Positions 34,767 through 45,730 of a stretch of DNA of 64,000 bases are shown here, in pieces. Made by a program: the position numbers and the translations under genes. This DNA comes from Malaya genurostris (taxonomy: Eukaryota > Arthropoda > Insecta > Diptera > Culicidae), in NCBI RefSeq assembly GCF_030247185.1, contig NC_080570.1, forward strand, positions 160,926,882-160,990,881, in the 5' to 3' direction. The notes below the pieces were generated by a model. That model ran no database searches. It was given only the letters and a program-made list of their open reading frames with translations, and was not told the origin of the DNA. The stretch's first letter is position 1; every line of letters starts with the position of its first letter.

Positions 34767-35082
34767 TATACGCATTCAGTTGAAGATATGTGCCTGACTA
34801 CCTCAAAATCGTCGTCTTTGCGCGAAAAACCCAAGCGAAAGTAAAGAGTTTTCCGCATTATTTTGAAATTTTGAGAAAACTTAATTTTTGAGTTGTTTGT
34901 GGTTATCTCACACTGTTCAAAATATTATCCTAAATTCCTGATCATATTTTTGATGGAATGGTGAAAGAATTATGTTGCTACCATTAATACAAGTCGAGAT
35001 ATTCACGATTAAGTTCTGCCCATTCTTCCATATGGCTAATTTTGAAAAGGCACCCCATAGTAAAGTAAGTCGTATTCACGAC

Positions 35083-36346
35083 AAAAAACACTAAACACAA
35101 ACGAATATCGCAGCTTTTTCCTTTCAGGCAGCTTTATTCCCCTGTGATAAAAACCAATTACACTTTAACGAAAACACTTATCGAGCCTTATGAAGCGATT
35201 AATTCGCAAGCACGGCTTTCAACTTCCGAGCGACCCTTTGCATATTTGCCTCCAACTGAATACACTTATTTCCTCCTACACACTTAGCTTTGATTTTCTC
35301 TTTCGAAAAGCTTTTCCTTGTGCACTGATCGAAGCAACCACATTGCATGCGATGACAACAAAAAAAAACCGACGGAACATTCAGCAGTGAACATAAACAT
35401 TCGATCATTGAACGACCATCTTCTTGCGAACCGTCGCCACTCCATTCATTTCTTCATCGATAGGTCGCACTGGAAACGAGAAACTATCCTGAAACCATTA
35501 TGCAAACACAACACGGAGGTACCAATGAGATTGCTATCTCATTACGGAATTGATTTTTGTTTCTACACGCTGCAAATGAAACAAGAAGCTCCGATTTTCA
35601 CACGCGACAAACTCAAACACGAAACGCACCGTACAACCGGATGTGTGCTAAAAGAAAAATGAAGCTCCCGTGTTGCCAAATGGCATCAATTGATTTCGAC
35701 ATTGACGAATCAGGTTGACCACTCTGCGATTGCTGCGCTGCCCAAGCGGCAAACACAGAAGTAAGCCGTAGTGATAATTTTCAACCGCGCTCGCTCAATT
35801 TTCATATTTTGCTTGAAGATTTGTAAAAATTACCGATTTTTTTAATTGTTTTCCTTACGAATACTTACATACAAAATCATGTAACAAATTGGAACAAAAT
35901 TTGATAATTAATGACTCAGTATCTTTCCGTCATTATCTAATCAAATCGAATTATCAATTTCAAAGAAGTGAGGTTAGGTGCTGTTTTCAAATCTTGGAAA
36001 TTCTTATTTGCACCATTAGTACGTCTTACTTTAATATTAGTCGCATTTTTTCAATTTACTCAGCACAAGAAAGGGTAGAATTTAATCAAAAAAAAAAAAT
36101 GTGGAATTATTCCATAACTATTTCAAACTGTTTGTTTATTTATTCTGGTGCTCCTTGGTAACTAGTTCATAGCAACTTAAACAGTGTTGCTCGAATAGTT
36201 AGTTTCTGTCGTTTTCAAGGGGTCTCTATATTTATGGTAACTGGTGGTAAATCGCTCACGAACACTTTTCATTCCGATTTTTCTTCGGAGTGTCTGGTCG
36301 TGTCGTCGATTTAATCGTGAATATGTTTTATTGAAGCAACATTTTT
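35083..36346. other. Intergenic, with a diverged ~650-bp-family copy
   Basis: 35715-36010 aligns loosely with the repeat family described at 49-52 kb ('gcgattgctgcgctgcccaa', 'aagaagtgaggttaggt'). 36018-36045 has a decayed HINE-like end. The frames 35318-35662 and 35889-36161 have no recognisable motif. Confidence 0.45.
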
Positions 36347-37334
36347 GTCGTGAATACGACTTACTTTACTATGGGGTGCCTTTTCAAAATTAGCCATATG
36401 GAAGAATGGGCAGAACTTAATCGCGAATATCTCGACTTGTATTAATGGTAGCAACATAATTCTTTCACCATTTCATCAAAAATATGATCAGGAATTCAGG
36501 ATAATATTTTGAACAGTGTGCGATAACCACAAACAACTCAAAAATTAAGTTTTCTTAAAATTTGAAAACAACGCGGAAAACTTTTTACTTTCGCTTGGGT
36601 TTTTCGCGCAAGGACGACGATTTTGAGATAGTCAGGCACATATCTTCAACTGAATGCGTATAAAAGGGGAACCGTGGTCGAAAATCGATCATTTCTTTTC
36701 GTGCGTTCGATGGAAGCAGACGTCGTGGGAGTGGAATCATCAACCAGCAGCGAGAGAGAATGCACCTTCTGCGTGGTTAATAAAAACCTCAAACGCTCAG
36801 GTCGCATCTCTCATTCGCTTGCTGGCCATCGAGGCGAGAGGACCAGCCAGCAGCAGCAGCGGAAGTTAAACTTTCCACCAGCAGCGAGAGAGAACGCACC
36901 TTCTGCGTGGTTAATAAAAACCTCAAACGCTCAGGTCGCATCTCTCATTCGCTTGCTGGCCACCAAGGCGAGAACCAGCAGCGACTGAAACTGGATTCTG
37001 AGTGTTATTGGATCTAAATTTAGTTCTTGAACTCAGGATCCAGTTCTTTATTCCAGAATCCTTCTATTCGGTTCTTTTTAGAATCATAATAATACTCCTA
37101 AAGAATTATGCGGAATATTATTTCATAAAATTTAATCGCGTTTCAGAATGTTTAATATAACTAATCTGTAATTTAGTCTAGGCGCATCGTTTAAATTTCC
37201 AGTAATGAAAGAGGGGAAAGTTGCACAATTCAAACAATCGATGAACTACCAATTCGAATTCGGAAGTATAAATAAAGCGTGTCATATTCGTATTCACGAC
37301 ATCCAGTTATGTCTCTGACATTACACACCCGTAC
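36347..37334 (+). mobile_element. HINE-like element, promoter-bearing variant (988 bp)
   Basis: Same ends and promoter as 24617-25817: TATA 36659, Inr A at 36691, DPE AGACGT 36718-36723. AATAAA at 37271-37276 precedes the 3' end. Downstream of the promoter it has an internal tandem duplication of about 120-130 bp (36742-36870 and 36877-36990, both with 'cttctgcgtggttaataaaa' and 'ctctcattcgcttgctggcc'). Part of the 25190-25560 region is missing. Confidence 0.6.
36659..36723 (+). promoter_or_regulatory. Core promoter of the second repeat copy
   Basis: TATAAAAG, TCATTT initiator and AGACGT downstream element as at 24929-24992, with TATA at -32 because of one inserted C. The Inr-to-DPE spacing is unchanged. 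Confidence 0.65.
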
Positions 37335-37659
37335 TTTTTTTTCTCCATACCATCGGGAATATGTTCAGCAATTTAAGTCAACAAGCATCAAAGAGAAAAC
37401 TTCATGACTCGTGTTTACCTTTATCTGTCGTAGTGTTAAGCGTCAATAACTCAGTAATTTGCTGACGGATATATATTATTTTACTTGGACACATTCAGCT
37501 TAATATAAAAATCATAATGTAGCTTAATATTCCATGTTCGGCTCCAAATATGTGCGTCAAGTTCAATGTAAATTCACAGTGATTTTATATGTGTGTGCAT
37601 AAAATCTTTTGCTTATAAAAAATACACTCTTTTTTATGCGGTTTTCTTTTACACGTTTT

Positions 37660-38027
37660 CAAGGCGCATTTCTGAAGTTACGTGCTTTTTATGTCAATTT
37701 CTGAAGTTGTGTGATATTTCCGAGCTTATGAAGTTAAGCTGATTTCCGAGCTTATGAAGTTGTTTCAAGTGAAATGCCAAAGTTACGCGGTTTTTTCCCT
37801 GGGCGGATTTCTGAAGTTACACGGATTCTACGCGGACTTCCAAGGTTACTCGTTCTTTACATGAATTTCCGTAGCTCCGCAGTTTTTCCACGCGGATTTC
37901 CGAAGTTACGCGGATTTTTCAAGTTTCTCGGTTTTCCTACACAAATTTCCGAAGTTACGCGCATTATTTTCTACGTTGATTTCCGAATTTATGCGGTTTT
38001 CTTGCGTGGATTTCCGAAGTTGCATTA
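37660..38027 (+). repeat. Degenerate short-period repeat array, left part
   Basis: Imperfect units of about 30-45 bp around GGATTTCCGAAGTTACGCGG followed by TTTTT. The array resumes at 41314 after the inserted Harbinger element. The frames in it (FPKLRGFF-type text) are by-products of the repeat. Confidence 0.75.
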
Positions 38028-38240
38028 TTATGTCGTTTTCGCTTGAAAACTCAGTTTCGAAACCGGGTTAGTTTTCTCAAGCAAACACTTTTTCTGGCAG
38101 CGTTGCGTTCATCTTCTGTTTCGTTGGTATTGGTGAACTGTCAAAACTGTTTCTGTTTTTTTTTTCGCAAAACGTTGAAAAACTATTCCAACCTTTCCAT
38201 TCTGTAAAAGTTAGTTCTGTGTTTTTTAATTGATTTTAAA

Positions 38241-39751
38241 ATGAATAGAAAAAGGAGCGACATGATAACAAACGTGATTACAACTTTATTGTCAAGTTCT
38301 GAGAGTAACTCCAGTAGCTCGGAAGAGGAGTCTTCAGACGAATTTGAGGAATTATGTCTCGTTTATGCAAAAACCGATTTAGGACGGAAGAAAATTCGGC
38401 TATCGAATTTTTACGAGGAAGTCGTTGAAAAATATTGTGAAGAAGCTGTAAGTACCAGCCTATTCATATGCAAAAATAGTAGAATTTGAATTGGCAGGAT
38501 TTCTCTATTTAATAATAAAGCATTCTACTATTAGCAGACTTACTATACAACAGTTTTTATTGAAAATATATGTGAGCTCTTTCTTTTTATAGTTTTGTCA
38601 AAACTTTCGTATAAGCAAATCTACAGCCAATATGATCGTTGAAAAATATGAAAATTCCACTTTTTTCAAGACAAAATCTATGGGCGGAATAAAAGAAATT
38701 CCTGCTAAAATACAAATGCTTTCCTTTTTGTGTTAAGTTTGAAAAAAAAATTGCATATATCAAACAATAACTAGAAATCATTCCCAAAATTAGGTTTTCT
38801 GCAAATAAGGATTCATACCGCGAAGTGTGTAACCTGTTCGGGCAATCGGAGTCGACTTTTTATAAACATTTAAATTTGATTCTTGATTTTTTCGTTGATG
38901 TAGCCAAAAATCTTATACATTTTCCTGAAACACGTCAAGAGAAAGAAAAACTCGCCAGAAGCTTTCAGCAGGTATTGTACCAAAAGTCGTATCATTAACA
39001 GCGCAATTTGACCTACAATCAACGAAATGCAGTCTCCATAACTTCGTTTGATCTAAAAATAATTTTCCGTTTAATAAAACTAAACATTTCTTTCCAGATA
39101 TCTGGATTTATAAACGTGTTGGGTTGTATTGATGGATGTTACATCTACATTCGACAACCAGCTAACAAGATTAGGTCTACATACGTAAACCGCCATGATT
39201 TATTATCTATAACGCTTCAAGGCATTTGCGATTCAAACAAACGCTTCATGGATGTTTGCATAGGAGCACCAAGCAAAGTTCACGATGCCAGAATATTCTC
39301 TATATCACCCATTAGTAAAGAATTACCTGTACTGTGTGAAGGCAAGTATCATCTTCTGGGGGACGCAGCATATCCTTTACGAGAATATCTGCTCACACCC
39401 TACAAAGATTACGGAACCTTGTCTCCAAGGCGTAGGAGATACAATATCAAGCATAGCCAAACACGAGTCAAAATAGAGAATGCATTTGGTTTGCTTAAGC
39501 AACGATTTAGACAGCTAATCAGACTTGACTTTTTTGATACTGAACGAGCCAGCAAGTTTGTGCTGGCATGCTGTGTACTGCATAATATATGCATCGATAT
39601 GGACGATTCATTACCGGAACGGATAGCCATAGATATGAATGAGAACCTCCCAGGAGTACGCCAATACGATGACGAAAACTCCCAAAGATCAACTGCGTTG
39701 AAGTTGTTGGGCGAGGCGAAAAGAAGCGAAATTGTGAACATAATAACATGA
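38241..39751 (+). CDS. Harbinger (HARBI1-type) DDE transposase, four exons, apparently intact
   Basis: Proposed exons 38241-38447 (donor GTAAGT), 38593-38729 (GTGTTA), 38794-38971 (GTATTG) and 39098-39751, joining in frame to 391 residues. Exon 1 has a Ser/Glu-rich acidic N-terminus (residues 18-35). Exons 2-3 encode a helix-turn-helix-like segment, FRISKSTANMIVEKYE, and a conserved REVCNLFGQSESTFYKH helix. Exon 4 is the DDE nuclease: GCIDG (Asp 186), HDARIFS, GDAAYPL (Asp 263) and KIENAFGLLK (Glu 301), with 37 residues between the last two. VLHNICI near the end is also family-typical. The enzyme should bind the terminal repeats and cut at TWA targets. Donors and acceptors are by eye; the exon 2 donor is the least certain. 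Host-domesticated HARBI1 is unlikely because it sits inside matched TIRs and TSDs. Confidence 0.85.
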
Positions 39752-39898
39752 ATTTATATTAATAAATCGTTATTCTAGAGCATACTCTTTCTGTTTTATT
39801 AGGATGCATTGTTTTTTTCTACTCTATATAATAATCATGATTCGTTTTCAACAAAGCTTTAAATTCATTCACGTCGTTCAAATATTAAGAAACACTCA

Positions 39899-41037
39899 TC
39901 ATACGTTAGAGTTGTTCTGAACAGCTTTTACCAATTCTCGCAAGATTTCCATTTTTTCTGCATGTCTTTTCTGACATTGATCTTCTCTATCTCTCTTCTC
40001 TTTTTCGCGTTCCTCCCGCCGTAATTCTCGTTTTGCGCAAAGCTCTTTAATTACTTCTACCCAAGTTTGCTTGGGAGCTTTTGTTTTCGGTATTCGTTTG
40101 AAAGACTCGAATTTATGTTTTCGGCATTCGTTTGGAAGGTTAGCATGATGCATTTCATTTTGCGTTAACCAGAAAGGGTCTACGGAATCATCGATAGCAG
40201 CAATTTTGGCCATCTCTTGCTCATACCCTGTCTGAGATAATACATTTCCCGAAATGGTATTGCTCAGTTTTGCCTTTTTGGTTTGTTTCAAAACAGTTTT
40301 ATAACGGTTTTCGACTTGAGCAGACGTAAAAATGAGGTTGAATGTAGATGACATAGTTTGCGCAATATTCTCCCACATAGAATGTTTGTTCCGAAACTTT
40401 TTGAGTGGCCCTATATTCAGTAGACGTTCCTCATACAACTCTAGTAAGAGCTTTGTTTCATTTTTACTCCAAATACGAATGTTTTTCCGCACGTCGTTCG
40501 ATGAAGACGCCGGATGAATCGGGATAACTGCAGCCGAGCTTGCACCAGAATTAAACTCGTGGGATACATCGGTTGTATGCTCCAATGATGAGTCTGGAAA
40601 CAAACCTAGTTTAGTTTTCACGTTTTGGTGTTATGAATACTGTTTTATTTAAAGGGGTACTTATCCGATAGTCGGGTGCAATAAAATGTATGACTGATGT
40701 AAATTCTCTGTACCGTTTTGATGCATGTTTCTCAAACAAGGCAAATTAGGCAAATTATTTTCGTTCGCTTTGCTAACGGATAAGTACCTTTCAGGTAATT
40801 ATAAATAGTTCTTACCAGTTCTATCATCGTATACTTTTGCCAGACCATATGCAGCCGCGACTGTTCCGAAATGGTGTTTGCTCAACTCACCCGCTGGAAA
40901 TGTATCAACTGAAGTTATTTCATTAATAAATCATTAATTTACTAACTTGTTGAATGCTTCAAAAAAACACAATCGCCCTCCTCCATTATATTTCCTGCCA
41001 CATCCGTCGCCAAATCGTAATTTTTAACCAGATCCAT
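39899..41037 (-). CDS. Harbinger accessory Myb/SANT-like DNA-binding protein, three exons
   Basis: Proposed exons 41037-40947, 40893-40816 and 40593-39899, with consensus splice sites (GTTAGT, GTAAGA; two TTTCCAG acceptors), joining in frame to 287 residues from MDLVKNYDLA. The large exon alone is open up to 40621 (MKTKLGLFPD), but that start lies in the proposed intron. Exon 3 carries the Myb/SANT-like domain (IWSKNETKLLLELYEE ... MWENIAQTM ... AQVENRYKTVLKQTKKA). A linker with the FWLTQNEMHH region follows, then a highly charged Arg/Glu helix near the C-terminus (LRREEREKEKRDREDQ), probably a coiled coil. In known Harbinger systems the Myb-like partner binds the transposase and carries it to the nucleus and to subterminal DNA. 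The gene converges on the transposase, about 150 bp between stops. Confidence 0.8.
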
Positions 41038-41313
41038 ACTTTGCTTTCCAGAAATTTTCGCAAACAAAAACTTCGTGTTGTGTTGCTATGGATTCAGTAA
41101 TGGTTCAACAATCTTGACGTTTAACCGATACGACAGCAATGCAAATTTCTTGTATGTATGGGTTGAAACCGAGAAAATTTTCAGTTTCGAACCGAACCCG
41201 ATTTTCAGTTCAGTGACGATGAAACTAGGTGCGAAACTGGCTTCAAACAAACAGTTTGACAGCACTTAGGGTTGAAACTGGGTTAGTTTTGGCTTCAAGC
41301 GAAAACGACATTA

Positions 41314-42660
41314 GTTTCCTGCGTTGATTTTCGAGGCAACGCGTCATTTACGAATTTCCGAAGTTACGCCGTTTTTTTTTACCCGGATTTCCGAAGCCGC
41401 GAAATCCGAAAGTCCGAATTTGCGCGCATAATTTTCGAATCCGATTTCTAAACTTATGTGAATTTTTTACGCAGATTTCCGAAATTACGCGAATTTTCGT
41501 TGAGTTCCAAGTTACCTGGTTTTTCACCAGGATTTCCGAAGTGACGCGATTTTTTTCTCTAGGCGGATTTTCGAAGTTACGCGTTTTTGTTTCTACGCTG
41601 ATTTTTGAACTTCCGAAGATACGCGTTTGTTTTACCCGAATTTCCGAAGTTACGCGCATTATTTTCTATGCTGATTTCCGCACTTATGCGGTTTTTCATG
41701 CGTTGATTAACGAAGTTAAACAGTTTTTTACACGATTTTTCGAAGTTGCGTAGTTTTTCTACGCAGTATTCCCAAGTAACCTGATTTTTTCACGCGGATT
41801 TTCGAAGTTACGCGTTTTTGTTTCTATGTTGATTTTCGAACTTCCGAAGATACGCAGTTTTTTTTAAGCGGTTTTCCAAACTTGATTTTCGAACTTCCGA
41901 AGATACGCAGTTTTTTTTAAGCGGTTTTCCAAACTTACACTGAATACCGAAGTTATTCGGTTTTCATGCGTGGGTTTCCAAAGTTACGCGTTTTTTCACA
42001 CGAATTTCCAAAGTTCCGCAGTTTTTCTAGGCGGATTTCCGAAGTAAACCTTTATTCAAGCAGATTTTCGAAGTTACGCGCATTATTTCTATGCTGATTT
42101 CCGAAAGTCTGCGGTTTTCATGCGTGGGTTTTCGAAGTTACGCAATTTTTCACTAGAATTTTCAAAGTTACGTAAGTTTTCTAGGCAGATTCCCGAAGTA
42201 GAATAATTTTCCACGCGGATTTCCGAAGTAAAGCAGTTTTTTCTACGCTGATTTTCGAACTTCCGAAGATACGCATTTTTTTACGCGGATTTACGAAGTT
42301 ACGTGCATCATTTTCTATACTGATTTCCGCACTTATGCGGTTTTTTATGCGTGAAAGTTAAATGGTTTTTTCCTACGCTTATTATCGAACTTTCGAAGTT
42401 ATGAGGTTTCTTCACGCAGATTTCCGAAGTTACGCGGATTATTTCTATGCTGGTGTCCGAAATTATGCGGTTTCCATGTGTGGATTTCCGAGGTTACGCG
42501 ATTTTTTACTAGAATTCCTAAAGTTATGTTATGTTTTCCAACGCGGATTTCCGAAGTAGCCTGATTTTTCACAAGGATTTTCGATGTAGCGCAGTTTTTT
42601 CCAGGCGGATTTTTGAAGTTAGGTGTTTTTTTTCCTATGCTGATTTTCGAAGTCTGTGTC
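41314..42660 (+). repeat. Degenerate short-period repeat array, right part
   Basis: Continuation of 37660-38027. Roughly 30-45 units vary around 'gcggatttccgaagttacgc' plus a T-run, many also with 'ctatgctgatttccg'. 41820-41940 contains a perfect local duplication ('gattttcgaacttccgaaga' block repeated). Not a CRISPR: units are degenerate and lack unique spacers. Confidence 0.75.
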
Positions 42661-43234
42661 GGTGGTGGAAAATTTCACTTATCGAGTGAGGTGAAAATAC
42701 CCAACCGAACGCATTGAACGTTTCACAATAAGTAGCAAACATAACGAACGAATCACCGATGGCAATTTTCGTGTACACTGAAGTCTCCGCTCTCGAACAG
42801 AGGCTGAAATGTGCAAAATTTGTTATGAATATTACATTATAGACAATTTTATAGTAGTAGAGTTCCTGAATTTCTTTAAATCGCTATTTGATTTGTATTT
42901 TCTGGACGAATTTAGAAAGTAAGTTTGTGAAATTGACGTCAAATTAATTCCTTACCTTAATTTAGAAATCCAAGATGGTGACAAACGAGTCGTTGTGTAT
43001 TTTTCGAATTAGAATCAGTTTATGAATGAGTTTGAAAATTGCATTTTTAATGTCATCGTAATCGGTCGTGTCTCGCAAAACAACTGCAGTTTTGTGCTCT
43101 ATTTTGTTTCACTTTATTTAATTGTGAGGTAGAATATGTTTGTCGTCAATCGCACTGTTCGTTCAAAGGGTTGACTAACTGGGTGCTGTTATCTGAGATG
43201 CCCGTAGAAAACGGGAAAATTTCTGTTCATAATC
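42661..43234. other. Intergenic, nothing recognised
   Basis: AT-rich unique-looking DNA between the repeat array and the next MITE. Confidence 0.4.
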
Positions 43235-43440
43235 TAATGTCGTTTTCGTTTGCGATAACTGAAACTGATCCAGGGTAGTTTCATCAAGCAAACACTATTA
43301 ACGAAATTGTGTTGGGTTGAATATAAGATACAAGAATCAGGTTCGAAACTAACTCGATTTTCAGTTCGATGACGTTGAAACTAGACTCGAAACTATCTTC
43401 AATCAAACGGTTTGGCAGTAGTTAGGGTAGGAACTGATAT
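43235..43440 (+). mobile_element. Harbinger-derived MITE, right end missing
   Basis: Starts at 43238 with TGTCGTTTTCGTTTG next to a TAA (43235-43237). It then follows both subterminal regions of the 38031-41310 element: the left part (gtttcatcaagcaaacac) and the right part (ttggcagtagttagggt). The last ~40 bp of the right end are gone. It is a deletion derivative of the same family, only 2 kb from the autonomous copy. Confidence 0.65.
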
Positions 43441-44299
43441 AAGATGTTACGAATCAGCTTGGAATTTGATAATTTCGCATCGTTGCAGTTTGATGGTTGA
43501 ACGGACCGGTTGGAAATCGGCTTGGTCAACAAATCATTCCGAGAACGATTGGATATCGAATCGACGAAAGAAAATCATAATCATTTCGTAATTCTTCTGT
43601 GCTGCAATCGATTCCGAGGTTGATCTGGTGGTCATACAGGATGAAGCAAATAAGTGCAGACTGAATTGATGGGAAGTTTTTTTTTCCTACCATTTCCAAG
43701 AAAACTGCAATCGTTATTTTACTTTGCTTGGAAGGAATTCCGGCAGCCAGCAGAACGGAAGCTATTTTAATAGTATTAGCAGAAGTGTGTCATTATCTTG
43801 AAAGCATTTTTTCTGCTTGGACCTTATTTAAAGTTTACATATTCATCTATCTGGTTTTATTCAAGCCGTTCGGAACATTAAATTGGATGTTATACATTAA
43901 AACACATTCGCCGAAAAAGTACTGTGGAATCAAGTAATAAAATGATAATTACTGAATTAAAGTGTCCTATTGTAATGATTTACTGAAATAGTCTTTGCGT
44001 GCGACAGAAGATTAAATTGTCCGTATTTTCAAGCAGAGTTGTAATCTCTTGACAATAGACATCATCGTGCCTGGAGGCTTTATAAAAAAACACATCAACA
44101 GAAAATGCATTGGAAAAATAGAGTCTATTCATAAAGGTTTCGTTAATCGGCCAGTTACGGTTATTATAATACATGATGATTTATTTTTGCCGGTAACAAA
44201 CCTGCTGAAAATATCATCTCTAAACGAGCAGCGCCTCTGCAATTTAATTCAATATGCCAACCGGGATGAATTTTGTCTCAAATTTCGGTCGAATTTAGA
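43441..44299. other. Intergenic, no gene recognised
   Basis: The frames 43728-43937 and 44049-44309 have no motif I recognise. The second includes a plausible-looking run (IVPGGFIKKHINRKC) but has no family match known to me. Confidence 0.4.
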
Positions 44300-44630
44300 G
44301 ATGGTGTGATTGTTTTGACATATTTCATGTATTTGGAATATTTTTGGATGATTTTTTTAAATTGACTTAAGTTTTAACGAATTCAGATGGTAAAACCTTA
44401 CAAATACGGGTAATTAAAATATTACTCACGTGCTGTCATTAAACGTATACAGACAAAAAGTATGAATTTTACAGGTGACATAATTCTAAGAACAATACAA
44501 TTTACTTAACTTTTCAAATGACGCAATATTCCACTCGTACAGAACTTTACAGGCTCCGACTATAGCTTGCCCTCGGCTAGTAAGTGCGACTGAATGAATT
44601 TATATGAACCATTTACCAGCCTAACGGATA

Positions 44631-44725
44631 TGTGTTTCTGTAGTTCAGTCGATTAAACGCCTTGCTTTATGATTTAATGTTTCTGGGTTCAAGTCGCGCA
44701 GTGTCAATAGATCTTTTGTTTTCTA
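44631..44725 (+). repeat. tRNA-like SINE fragment with shared core
   Basis: A-box-like TAGTTCAGTCG (44641) and B-box-like GGTTCAAGTCG (44687) lie at tRNA-like spacing. They are followed by CAGTGTCAATAGATC, which matches the core AGTGTCAATAGGATC of the other SINEs in the window. The head differs from those SINEs. A tRNA gene is unlikely because no acceptor stem is apparent. Confidence 0.55.
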
Positions 44726-45049
44726 GTCATATATTTTTCAAGTGACACAATTCTACTAGTTCTTGAATATGAATATGAGCGAAATACGACGCTCCATTTA
44801 TGTGCATCTATAAAAGATGTAAAATCACAAGAATATTTCGAACTGTGTATGATTTCTAATTGTCCTACTTGAAAATATCGATTTTAAGCTATCTGTTTAC
44901 ATACAGATTTGATTGAGGTGGTAAAACATCAACAAATAGACGAATAAAGTAGGTTTTGATCATGATTTATCAAATAATCTCAAAATCCAACTATGAAAAC
45001 TAAGAACCCAGATATGAAAACAGATGAACAGAGAAAATGAACACGCTCT

Positions 45050-45730
45050 TTGAACATAACTCATCGTATGAGTTGCGATTACTCAAATTCATAAACTGGA
45101 ACAATATGTAAAAATTTGAGTATGGATTTGAGTAAAATAAACTCGTTGTCATGAGTTCTCTCGAAATTATTCATATATTAGAGTAAGCGTTGAGTTTTTA
45201 AACATTTTAGTAAAAAAAAAACTTCTTGCAGTTCAGTGCGTTTTCGTTCTCGGAATATTCTTATCGAAATAAGGAATACAATAATACGTCGTTTTCCATT
45301 GCCGTTTCTAGATCCGGTTTAAAAAACATGAATCAACGTCAATCATAGATGTTTTGTGGTTTCAATTATGCTTAGTGAAAAGCGCAACATAAATATATCA
45401 AAATAATTCAATTTTTAGTCCAAAAAGTTCAAAAGGAAACGGTTTTGAATCACTATTTTGCGCATTCAAGAGTAAGAAGAATACCTTTGTATATGAAAAT
45501 TAATGAAGAAAAAGTTCTTCATTTTGAGAGCAAGGAACTCAAATTTTGAGTTGAACTTACTCAAATTTTGAACAAAATATTTTTTTCTTATTTTGAGTAA
45601 AAATTACTCAAGTTTTGACAATTTCGCCCCTTAACGCAAAAATGAGTAGATAAGTGGTAACTCAAGTTTAGAGTACGTGTACTTTTTATGAATTTGAGTG
45701 ATGTGTCACTCAATTTTGAGTTATGTTCAA
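45050..45730. mobile_element. MITE rich in ACTCAAA / TTTGAGT motifs
   Basis: The ends are inverted: TTGAACATAACTCA at 45050 and its reverse complement ending at 45730, with a second matching block ACTCAAATTCAT about 30 bp in. The interior has many 'ttactcaaatttt' and 'ttttgagtaa' repeats in both orientations. I could not identify a clean target duplication. Superfamily unknown. Confidence 0.6.

Larger units (their letters stand above)
30328..35082 (-). mobile_element. HINE-like 1.2-kb variant interrupted by a jockey-type LINE
   Basis: 30328-31096 and 34738-35082 together equal the 1.2-kb variant at 24617-25817 in reverse orientation, at high identity. The 3' end (GTACGGGTGTGTAATGTC on +) is at 30328 and the 5' end at 35082. 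The break falls in the promoter initiator, with a LINE of about 3.64 kb between. Confidence 0.7.
38028..41313. mobile_element. Complete PIF/Harbinger transposon, two intact genes
   Basis: Element 38031-41310 (3280 bp) starts TGTCGTTTTCGCTTGAA and ends with the exact reverse complement. The next ~30 bp are also inverted with mismatches (GTTTCGAAACC / AGTTTCAACCC region). It is flanked by TTA on both sides (38028-38030, 41311-41313), the Harbinger target. A transposase gene (plus) and a Myb/SANT-like gene (minus) face each other. I see no inactivating change in either, so this may be an autonomous copy. Confidence 0.9.

Noticed and set aside
37774..38046. Open frames with repeated FPKLRGFF-like text
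   Set aside because: Products of the short-period repeat array; the frame runs through the Harbinger boundary.
37660..42660. Possible CRISPR array in the repeat region
   Set aside because: The genome is eukaryotic, units are degenerate, spacing is irregular, spacers are not unique, and there is no cas gene.
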